DNA from: CAYUKK01 sp964445305
Lineage (GTDB): Bacteria > Acidobacteriota > Aminicenantia > Aminicenantales > UBA8522
NCBI GenBank assembly: GCA_964445305.1
Contig: CAYUKK010000174.1
Coordinates: forward strand, 1-12,512
DNA: 12,512 nucleotides
Reading direction: 5' to 3'
The notes beneath the pieces were generated by a model. It did not search any database and was not told the origin of the DNA. It saw only the letters and a list, made by a program, of their open reading frames with translations. A program made the translations under genes and the position numbers. This document shows positions 6,836-12,512 of the stretch, piece by piece; the stretch's first letter is position 1, and every line of letters begins with the position of its first letter.

Positions 6836-8047
6836 ATGTCCGCTTCGACGAATAAGAAAGAAAAAAGGGAGATAGCTTTTCTGGGATTGTGTCCTTTCCT
6901 CATCCTCCTCAGCCTGTCCTTCTTCGCTCTCTCCAGCCTCGGCCAGGCGCAAGGCCTCATCAAGCTCAAGGTGACAGCCGAGCAGGCCAATATCCGGGAA
7001 AAGCCGGACATCACGAGCGTCATCCTCCTCCAGGTCCAGGAAGGAACGGTTCTCGAGGCAGAGAAAAAAGAGGGAGAATGGTATGCTGTCCGCATCGAGG
7101 CAGAAGGAGGCGCGCTCGTCCGGGGTTATGTGCACGAGAGCCTGGTCATCCCCCTCGAGCTCGCCCCGCCCGAGGTCCCCAGAAGAGTTGAGCCCATCGA
7201 GGTCAAGCCCATTCCCGAAAAAAAGCCCCCCCTTCCCCCTCCGCCGCCCGCCAAACCCTCTCCCAAGCCTGAAGCCAGGCCGCCCCGCTTCTCCTTCTCC
7301 CTGTGGTGGGGAGGCCGTTTTGCCCGAATCGGCGACCTCAACGACGGCGGCGAAGGTCTGGCCCGATTCTACGAATGGGCGCTCAACCGGCCATCCGATG
7401 GGGAAATTGAGAAGCTCCATACTGGCTTCATCGGAGGCGGAGAACTCCAGTTCCCCCTCGGCTCGGGCTTCTTCTTTGCCGCTGGCGCCCAGTACTTTTC
7501 GAGCGAAGCTTCAAGCACAGTCAACTTCGGGGAGAAGGAGCCCCGCCCGACCTACATGACGACACCCGGCGTCCAGGTCATCCCGATCAGCCTGTCCATC
7601 CTCTTCTATCCCTTTCGCTTCTTCAATTTGAAGGCTGGGCTGGAATATTCTTTGGCCCGGGCAAGCTTCCTCTACCGGTTCGAGGACGGGGGATTCTGGC
7701 AAAAGTGGAAGGGCAAAGCCGACGCCGGTGCGCTCGGATACCACTTTGGCGCCGGAATAGATTGGCCTATATCCCGCCATGTTTCGCTCATCATCGAAGG
7801 TCTCTACCACCGGTCTGTGCTCACGAGCTTCGAGGGTGAGGGAACCTACGAGGATTCGACGGGCGAAAAGACGGAGCTTGAGGGCAAGCTCTATTTTTTC
7901 CAGGCGGCAACAACAGCTGACAAGACCGTGCCCCTTCTTTTCCTCCGCGACAAGGAACCGAAAGACCCCGGCCTCACCGACGTCAGGGAAGCCGAACTGG
8001 ATTTGCGCGGCCTGAGCCTGCGAGCCGGCCTGAGGGTCAAGTTTTGA
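6836..8047 (+). CDS. SH3b domain-proline linker-outer membrane beta-barrel protein
   Basis: 403 aa. A signal peptide occupies about 1-39, with possible cleavage after GQA. Residues about 42-105 form a bacterial SH3 domain: ANIREKPDITSVILLQVQEG is the typical 'N-(I/V)-R-x-x-P' opening, followed by a GEWYAV strand and a RGYVHESL ending. In related proteins this domain contacts peptidoglycan or protein partners. Residues about 106-150 are a Pro-rich linker (PPLPPPPPAKPSPKP). From about 151 to 403, alternating aromatic and glycine-rich strands look like a small outer-membrane barrel, and the chain ends LRAGLRVKF with the C-terminal Phe expected for BAM-dependent insertion. Start ATG 6836 has AGGAG at 6824-6828. 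It is a single gene transcribed away from the DUF1573 run. The domain order is clear; the function is unknown. Confidence 0.85.
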   Translation: MSASTNKKEKREIAFLGLCPFLILLSLSFFALSSLGQAQGLIKLKVTAEQANIREKPDITSVILLQVQEGTVLEAEKKEGEWYAVRIEAEGGALVRGYVHESLVIPLELAPPEVPRRVEPIEVKPIPEKKPPLPPPPPAKPSPKPEARPPRFSFSLWWGGRFARIGDLNDGGEGLARFYEWALNRPSDGEIEKLHTGFIGGGELQFPLGSGFFFAAGAQYFSSEASSTVNFGEKEPRPTYMTTPGVQVIPISLSILFYPFRFFNLKAGLEYSLARASFLYRFEDGGFWQKWKGKADAGALGYHFGAGIDWPISRHVSLIIEGLYHRSVLTSFEGEGTYEDSTGEKTELEGKLYFFQAATTADKTVPLLFLRDKEPKDPGLTDVREAELDLRGLSLRAGLRVKF

Positions 8048-8061
8048 CGGCCTCTCCCGTC
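8046..8061 (+). terminator. Weak hairpin between convergent genes
   Basis: GACGG-CCTCTC-CCGTC forms a 5-bp stem with a 6-base loop starting inside the barrel gene stop codon. It is followed by TCCCTATTTTATCC, which is only partly T-rich. It is the only candidate terminator in the 17-bp gap between two converging genes, and it is marginal. Confidence 0.25.
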
Positions 8062-8064
8062 TCC

Positions 8065-9828
8065 CTATTTTATCCTTTCTTGGGATTGTTTGACCTCTTC
8101 CTTTCTTGCTCCCCGTCCAAAGCCATAAGGACGCCGGGCGTAGCTTAAATCATTGTCAAAGAGAAGGATGTTTTTTGTCCTCTCGCCGCTGAAAAAGAAA
8201 AATGTGCCCGTTCCCGGAAGAGCCCGGCAATGGCGCAAAACGGCATCCTCGACCTGATGAAAGATTAAGGCAGGAGAAGCTTTATCCTCTATTTTCGCCT
8301 GCCGGGCAGTGACATTTTCGAGCTCGAGGCCCTCGACATCCTCAAAAGAGATGGCGCTTTCCCACCCCTCAAACTCGGGCTTTTCCCAGCTGATTTCGAC
8401 ATGGCGGAGCTTAAGATTCCTGGCCCTCTGGATCTCGAGCGCATGCTTCGCCTTATCATAAGGAGCTCCGGGGTCGTGCGAGATGGATAGTTTAAGGTTA
8501 TCCACCGTCACGTTCTCGAGGAAGCTTTCCGGATGGCCAGACACCGTGCTCATCCCCTGACCTCTGGCGATGACATTCTGGATGAGGACCCGGCGAATCT
8601 TTCCCGCCGGCCGGTCCTCCTCCTTCTTCCAGTCGCGGTGAACCTCGCTCCTCTTCTTGATGTTGAAATGGATGGGGTCACCGTCACCCCACCAGAACCA
8701 GTCGTGGCGCCGGCAATCGATGGTCAGGTTGGAAAGGATAACATCCTCGACCACCCCACCGTCAAAAACCATGAAGGCCAGGCCGCGGTTGGAGTCCGTG
8801 ATGACGCAGTTGTCGACCGTAACCCGGCGGATGGCATTCATGTTGCCGTCGCAGAACTTGAGGGCGCTCGAGGCGGAGGAGAGGCGGCAATTGGTGATGG
8901 TGATGTCCTCGCAGGGGAGAGCCGGGCCAAACCAGTTCATCGAATAGAAAACGATGGCGTCGTCGCCTGTCTCGATCGTCGAGTTCGAGATGCGGACGTC
9001 CCGGCAGCCGTCGGGGTCGATGCCGTCGGCCCAGACCGCCTCTTTCAGGCTGGAGCGGATGTAAACCCCGTCGATGACGAGGCGCTCGCAGCCGTAGGGG
9101 TGGATCGTCCAGCTCGGCGAGTTGATGAAGGAGAGGCCGGCGATGCGCACATCCCGGCATCGCAGGAGAAGGACGAGCTTGCCAAACTGGTTGGGCTTGG
9201 GGAAGGAGCGCAGGAGCGGCCGGCCCGCTTTCTCCATCATCAGCTGGTTGGGGTAAATGAAATCATCGTGGAAATCCCCGGGCAGCCGCCACTCGTATTC
9301 AGCCTGGCCGTCAACCGTGCCCCGGCCCTCGAGTGTGATGTTCGCCAGGTCCTCACCGTAGAAGAGCGCTCCCTTATCGAAAGCTCTTTCTTCCTTGATA
9401 GAGTAGATGGTCGCCCCGGCCTCGATGACGAAGCGAACATGGCTCCGCAGGTTAAGCGTCCCGCTCGAGTAATCGCCGGGCGGGACATAGACCACACCAC
9501 CGCCGGCGGCCGCGCAGGCGTCAATGGCTTTCTGGATGGCCGCCGTCGCGTTCGACGATTTTTCACCCGTCGCCCCAAAATCCCTGACATTAAAAATCTG
9601 GCCGGACGGCGGCGGTGACCCTGGCGCAGGCAGAGCAAAAGAAAAGCCTTTCGTTTTCGCATTCAGGTTTTGAAGAAAAAATAAAAGGAGGAAAAGAACG
9701 AAAAGAAGAGCAGGCAAAAGTTTAAATTGAGAATCAAAATCCACATTTAAGTTAGTGTCATCGTCAAAATTTGGATTGATGTTCACGTTCCCATTAAGAT
9801 GAGCATCGATTTTTTTTTGTTCCCGCAT
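8065..9828 (-). CDS. GH28-type right-handed beta-helix protein (polygalacturonase-like), variant active site
   Basis: 587 aa. After a hydrophilic N-tail (1-35) and one strong hydrophobic helix (36-52), residues about 78-555 form a parallel beta-helix. It opens with FNVRDFGATG, the usual start of GH28/pectinase-like proteins. Three catalytic Asp positions are visible: D268 in ADGIDPDGC (in place of NTDG) and D289-D290 in TGDDAI. The GHG His is missing; the aligned segment reads SSASSALKF (317-325). No RIK motif is seen. WWGDGDPIHFN (379-389) matches a sub-group of bacterial GH28-like proteins I recall with a WWG-x-x-x-PI segment. The substrate is thus probably not plain polygalacturonate. The helix may be an uncleaved anchor facing the periplasm. 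ATG 9828 has AGGAGAGG at 9834-9841. It follows the methyltransferase gene by 55 bases and is probably last in that operon. Confidence 0.85.
   Translation of the reverse strand: MREQKKIDAHLNGNVNINPNFDDDTNLNVDFDSQFKLLPALLFVLFLLLFFLQNLNAKTKGFSFALPAPGSPPPSGQIFNVRDFGATGEKSSNATAAIQKAIDACAAAGGGVVYVPPGDYSSGTLNLRSHVRFVIEAGATIYSIKEERAFDKGALFYGEDLANITLEGRGTVDGQAEYEWRLPGDFHDDFIYPNQLMMEKAGRPLLRSFPKPNQFGKLVLLLRCRDVRIAGLSFINSPSWTIHPYGCERLVIDGVYIRSSLKEAVWADGIDPDGCRDVRISNSTIETGDDAIVFYSMNWFGPALPCEDITITNCRLSSASSALKFCDGNMNAIRRVTVDNCVITDSNRGLAFMVFDGGVVEDVILSNLTIDCRRHDWFWWGDGDPIHFNIKKRSEVHRDWKKEEDRPAGKIRRVLIQNVIARGQGMSTVSGHPESFLENVTVDNLKLSISHDPGAPYDKAKHALEIQRARNLKLRHVEISWEKPEFEGWESAISFEDVEGLELENVTARQAKIEDKASPALIFHQVEDAVLRHCRALPGTGTFFFFSGERTKNILLFDNDLSYARRPYGFGRGARKEEVKQSQERIK
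9733..9795 (-). repeat. Degenerate hexanucleotide (period-2 Asn/Asp) repeat in the GH28 N-terminus
   Basis: In residues 12-32 of the GH28-type protein every even position is Asn or Asp (11 in a row), alternating with mixed residues: LNGNVNINPNFDDD, then TNLNVDFD. At DNA level this is a degenerate 6-base repeat of the type RAY-NNN. It lies just before the membrane helix and is unlike a normal signal-peptide N-region. Confidence 0.6.
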
Positions 9829-9883
9829 CTTTTCCTCTCCTCCGTTTCTCCCGGCCTAATTTCTTTTGATTCCATAAGTTAGC

Positions 9884-10735
9884 TCAACCTTTTTTCAGGA
9901 GGGCAATGTGCTGACCGTGAATCCCCCGAAAAAGGGGAAAGACCCGGACGATGTCGAGACCAGCCGCCCGCGCTTCGTCTTGAAACTCGCGGCGGCGGAG
10001 CATGCGGATGCGCGTCCGGCTCTTCTTGATAAGCCTGCGCAGCCGACGCTGCCATCGGTGAAGCAGGTTTGCCTGGTAGTAAGAGACGATGACCCAGCCG
10101 CCAGCCACGCGCTCGAACTCGCGCCAGACTTTCTGCCTTTCCTCGGCGGCGTGGAGATGATGAAAAAGCCGCATCGACAGGATAAGCGAAAAGACACAGG
10201 GTCGAAAAGGAAGGCCCTGTGTCAAATCACATACTATTCCCATAGGAATACTATAAATTGTGGCTCGACGGCAGGCCCGCTCGACCATGGCCCGCGACAG
10301 GTCGGCACTCACAAGGCGATACCCTTTTTGCAACAGGAAATTCGAAAACCGGCCGTAGCCACACGGCGCGTCAAGCGCTAACTGCGGCGAAGGTGGGAAG
10401 GCCCAGGGCGGAGGCCTGTCAGGAGAAGCGCGGCGGTCGGCGGGGATGGCAGCTTTCCGGCTACTCTCGCCCTTGAGCTCTGGAGAGGAAAACTTCTTCA
10501 AGTTGTCCTCGGCTGGAATCCCGGCTCGTATTCGGGAGCTCGGCGGGCGGGGCGGTCCGGGCGGTCCAGGCGGTCCAGGCGGTTGTCCGGGCGTCGGTTC
10601 GATAAGCCTCAGGATTTTTTCGAGAATGCGGACTTCCCGGCTGTGGACGAGCCTCTGGTCGAGCCCGCGGTACCGCCGTCTCTCATAATCCCTGACCTCA
10701 TCCTCGCTAAAAGGGAGCTTAGCTAAAAAAAACAT
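9884..10735 (-). CDS. Class I SAM-dependent methyltransferase with low-complexity insert
   Basis: 283 aa. Motif I is LALDAPCGYGRFSNFL (119-134), followed by the acidic end of the next strand, VSADLS (142-147), CDLTQGLPF (169-177, motif II/III region) and LILSMRLFHHLH (184-195, motif IV region). This is a Methyltransf_11-like fold. The C-terminal part (about 225-250) is very basic. An N-terminal helix region (about 11-46) is separated from the catalytic fold by about 70 residues of low complexity, starting with a collagen-like GPPGPPGPP run. The start at ATG 10735 overlaps the end of the upstream gene by 17 bases, with AGGAAAGG before it; the longer frame upstream is only a shadow of that gene. 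A T8 run lies in the overlap. Position next to an LPS-type kinase suggests methylation of a surface glycan or its precursor, but the acceptor is unknown. Confidence 0.82.
   Translation of the reverse strand: MFFLAKLPFSEDEVRDYERRRYRGLDQRLVHSREVRILEKILRLIEPTPGQPPGPPGPPGPPRPPSSRIRAGIPAEDNLKKFSSPELKGESSRKAAIPADRRASPDRPPPWAFPPSPQLALDAPCGYGRFSNFLLQKGYRLVSADLSRAMVERACRRATIYSIPMGIVCDLTQGLPFRPCVFSLILSMRLFHHLHAAEERQKVWREFERVAGGWVIVSYYQANLLHRWQRRLRRLIKKSRTRIRMLRRREFQDEARAAGLDIVRVFPLFRGIHGQHIALLKKG
10551..10583. repeat. 9-bp tandem repeat encoding GPP units
   Basis: Three consecutive copies of GGCGGTCC(G/A) at 10551-10577, plus a partial copy to 10583, on the plus strand. On the coding (minus) strand they give a Gly-Pro-Pro run inside the methyltransferase. 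Copy number may vary between strains. Confidence 0.8.
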
Positions 10736-11993
10736 ACTGAGGCCTTTCCTCAAGATAAATTCTCGCCCCGGGAGGGCAGCGGACGGCCTCGCCGTCCCGA
10801 CCGATGATGTGAGCGACCTTGCGCTCGAAGCGATGCTCAGCCCGGCCCTTCCTCGTCCAGCCGACAGCAAACTTTTCCGCGCCGCGCTCGAAATGGAAAA
10901 CCAGGGTCTCCCCATTTCCGGCCTTCTCCAGGAACCGGCTCCCGTCGAGGAGCGAGACCATGGTCTTGAGAGCGAAGAAGCTCGGCCGGCGTCGCCAGGG
11001 CCAAGAGCGGCTGTCGATGAGGCCATAGCCGGGAGCGACGAGTTGCCACCAGTAGATTCTCCCGACGAGACCGGTGGCGAGGACAATAACAAAATAGCGG
11101 ACGAGGAAATTGGCCTGCTCCTCTTCGGTAACGCTCGGCTTGCCCGGCGCCGGCGAATACTTGCCCGTGTCGCGGAGGGGCCAGTTGACTTCAGTGATCC
11201 AGCCCTCGCGCCCCGCTCCAAGCGTCGCATCAACGACGGCCCGCCACAGGGCCACTTTTTTGGCTGTCGTCCAGCCGAACTGGGCATTCTCCGGTGCACC
11301 CGTCCGGTCGACATAGAGGAGGGAGCTCACTTTATCGAAAGGCAGCCGCCGCAGTATCGGCGGGTAGAGATGGAACTCGAAGTCGATGACAGCCGGGCCG
11401 ACAAGGCGGGTGGCATGGCGGCAAGCCAAATCAAAGGCGGGAAGCGCCAGGCCGATGTACTCCTCATAATCCCACACTCCCCACTTGGTCCTGTTCCAGG
11501 CATGCCCGACTTCGAAGTGGGAGCAGAGGTCGGAAAAGCCAGAAAAGACATCCTTGAGGAACGCCTCCCAGCCCGCCGGGTTGACGACATCTTCGCGGCG
11601 CTGAAGAAGGGCAGCCGTGATGTCGAACCCGGCCGAGTTAAGCTGACGGACAAATTTTTCGTGCCGGGAAAGAAGCGGTCGCTCCCATGAAGGAAGCCGG
11701 ATGAGGGCGCTACGGACGCCCGTTTCAAGGAGCAAGGCTATGACGTCGTCAGTCCGGCCGCTCAGCGGCGAACAGGCTAAACCAAACGGCTGCTTGAAGT
11801 CGACGGGCAAGTGATACATTCGGCGACGGTTGTGTCTGTAAAGGCGAAGCGCCGGCCCGGCCACGGCGAGGTTCGAAGCCACGAGACGAAAATAGCTTCT
11901 CGCGTGCCGGAAATGATGCCAGAACCTCTGGCGGCGGGGAGCAACGTTATGGGGCTGGTCGGCGAACTCGTTCCAGGCAAAAGGGTAAGTCAT
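10719..11993 (-). CDS. Intracellular TIM-barrel glycosidase-like protein (clan GH-A-like), probably lacking the acid/base Glu
   Basis: 424 aa, no signal peptide. The first 60 residues are basic and aromatic; residues about 62-345 look like a (beta/alpha)8 barrel of the GH39/GH5 type. Clues are LLETGVRSALIRLPSWE (88-104), the strand FEVGHAWN (160-167) where clan GH-A enzymes read EVGNEPN-like, HLYPP (208-212) and WITEVNWPL (265-273), matching the nucleophile strand 'TE-x-x-W'. The nucleophile Glu268 is kept, but the expected acid/base Glu corresponds to Ala165. The C-terminal 75 residues look like a small beta-sandwich. It may bind or transglycosylate a glycan rather than hydrolyse it. The family call is inference from motifs only. 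Start ATG 11993 has AAGGAGAG upstream. It lies between the kinase gene (87 bases upstream) and the methyltransferase (17-base overlap downstream). Confidence 0.62.
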   Translation of the reverse strand: MTYPFAWNEFADQPHNVAPRRQRFWHHFRHARSYFRLVASNLAVAGPALRLYRHNRRRMYHLPVDFKQPFGLACSPLSGRTDDVIALLLETGVRSALIRLPSWERPLLSRHEKFVRQLNSAGFDITAALLQRREDVVNPAGWEAFLKDVFSGFSDLCSHFEVGHAWNRTKWGVWDYEEYIGLALPAFDLACRHATRLVGPAVIDFEFHLYPPILRRLPFDKVSSLLYVDRTGAPENAQFGWTTAKKVALWRAVVDATLGAGREGWITEVNWPLRDTGKYSPAPGKPSVTEEEQANFLVRYFVIVLATGLVGRIYWWQLVAPGYGLIDSRSWPWRRRPSFFALKTMVSLLDGSRFLEKAGNGETLVFHFERGAEKFAVGWTRKGRAEHRFERKVAHIIGRDGEAVRCPPGARIYLEERPQYVFFS

Positions 11994-12080
11994 CCGTCCG
12001 TCTCTCCTTGTCTTCCTGACCTTGCGACCTTGCCTTTTATATCACGATTGCCCCATAGATTGCATGGCCATTGGGGATAG

Positions 12081-12512
12081 TCATTGGATTTTCAGTCGGC
12101 GGGCGATTTTCCGCAAGCCGAGCTTCCTCTTGAGGGCAATGTAGTTATGGAATGCCATCTTGTTTATTCTATACCAAAGCCGAAGGGCCGCGCTGTCCTG
12201 CCACCCGGCCAGGCGGAAGTACTCGCTAAGGAAAAAGCTCTGCAGGCTGGCGGGGATGCCCAGCCGGATGAGGTTCTTGATGCGCCGGAAACGGCCAAGC
12301 TGTCGGCAGAGGCGAACCCTCGTCGTGTCGATAAGATAAAACTTCGCCGCCCCGTCTTCGGCCTTCTCGACAAGGATATTCCCATCGGAAAGGTCACGGT
12401 GGAGGATGCCGCGCTCGTGGCAGATGAGGAGGTGACCGGCGAGGCGGGTGAGGAGAGGGCGAAGGTCAGCCGCGTCGAGAGTCCGGAAAAGCGTCCGGAT
12501 TTCTTCGGCTCG
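12081..12512 (-). CDS. Lipopolysaccharide kinase (Kdo/WaaP/InaA) family protein, 5' end outside the window
   Basis: Only the C-terminal 143 residues are present; the frame is open to the right edge and ends in TGA at 12081-12083. It has the protein-kinase-like catalytic loop GILHRDLSDGNILV (35-48 of the visible part), with the catalytic Asp40 and Asn45. YLIDTTRVRL (59-68) follows, where the Asp of the metal-binding D-x-x-R/DFG position is expected (Asp62). The rest (RRIKNLIRLGIP, then a long basic helix) fits the small C-lobe of WaaP/KdkA-type kinases, which phosphorylate heptose or Kdo in the LPS inner core on the cytoplasmic side. The acceptor here is not known. It is first in the visible part of the leftward cluster. 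Confidence 0.78.
   Translation of the reverse strand, partial: RAEEIRTLFRTLDAADLRPLLTRLAGHLLICHERGILHRDLSDGNILVEKAEDGAAKFYLIDTTRVRLCRQLGRFRRIKNLIRLGIPASLQSFFLSEYFRLAGWQDSAALRLWYRINKMAFHNYIALKRKLGLRKIARRLKIQ

Noticed and set aside
6746..7420. Minus-strand frame opposite the start of the SH3b-barrel gene
   Set aside because: It overlaps the barrel gene and its promoter and has no ribosome site; the barrel gene has signal peptide, domains and Shine-Dalgarno.
8533..9618. Long plus-strand frame (361 codons) opposite the GH28-type gene
   Set aside because: Val/Asp/Ala-rich shadow of the beta-helix coding strand; no independent evidence.
12000..12080. TATAAA as a -10 box upstream of the TIM-barrel gene
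   Set aside because: No -35 at a suitable distance matches more than three of six bases, and the upstream kinase gene is close enough for co-transcription.

Overview
The window reads as a chromosomal segment of an uncultured Gram-negative (diderm) bacterium with fairly high G+C. The evidence is an outer-membrane barrel protein ending in Phe, a lipopolysaccharide-kinase-family gene, a lipoprotein with a good lipobox, and Shine-Dalgarno sites of the AGGAGG type. The gene mix (DUF1573, YggT/YggU, a GH28-type beta-helix protein, a tandem UspA) would fit an Acidobacteriota/Aminicenantes-like genome. That placement is inference only; no marker gene is present. I see no tRNA, rRNA, CRISPR array, transposase or phage gene.

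Layout. (1) 20-703 (+): an M23 metallopeptidase-like exported protein, clearly more AT-rich than the rest. (2) 790-2299 (-): a tandem universal stress protein followed by a small lipoprotein of unknown function, with a probable promoter at 2409-2438. (3) 2569-6667 (-): a six-gene run read from right to left. It holds a DUF1573 exported protein, YggT, a candidate 32-aa membrane microprotein not found by ordinary ORF length cut-offs, a membrane-anchored transglutaminase-like protein, a DUF167/YggU protein and a concentrative nucleoside transporter (CNT) homologue with altered substrate-site motifs. (4) 6668-6835: a divergent promoter region with two good sigma70-like promoters and a perfect 7-bp inverted repeat on the leftward -35 box. 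(5) 6836-8047 (+): an SH3b-proline-linker-beta-barrel protein. (6) 8065-12512 (-): four co-directional genes, read from the right edge. They are a 5'-truncated Kdo/WaaP-type kinase, a TIM-barrel glycosidase-like protein that appears to lack its acid/base Glu, a SAM methyltransferase with a collagen-like GPP insert, and a GH28-type beta-helix protein with an odd period-2 Asn/Asp N-terminus.

How the genes may work together. Most products point to the cell envelope: peptidoglycan cleavage (M23), peptidoglycan or periplasm contact (SH3b barrel), membrane proteins (YggT, transglutaminase-like) and glycan or LPS modification (right-hand cluster). The right-hand cluster is the best candidate for an undescribed function. 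It pairs an LPS-type kinase with a probably non-hydrolytic intracellular TIM barrel and a methyltransferase, which suggests modification or capping of a surface glycan. No step of that pathway is shown directly by the sequence.
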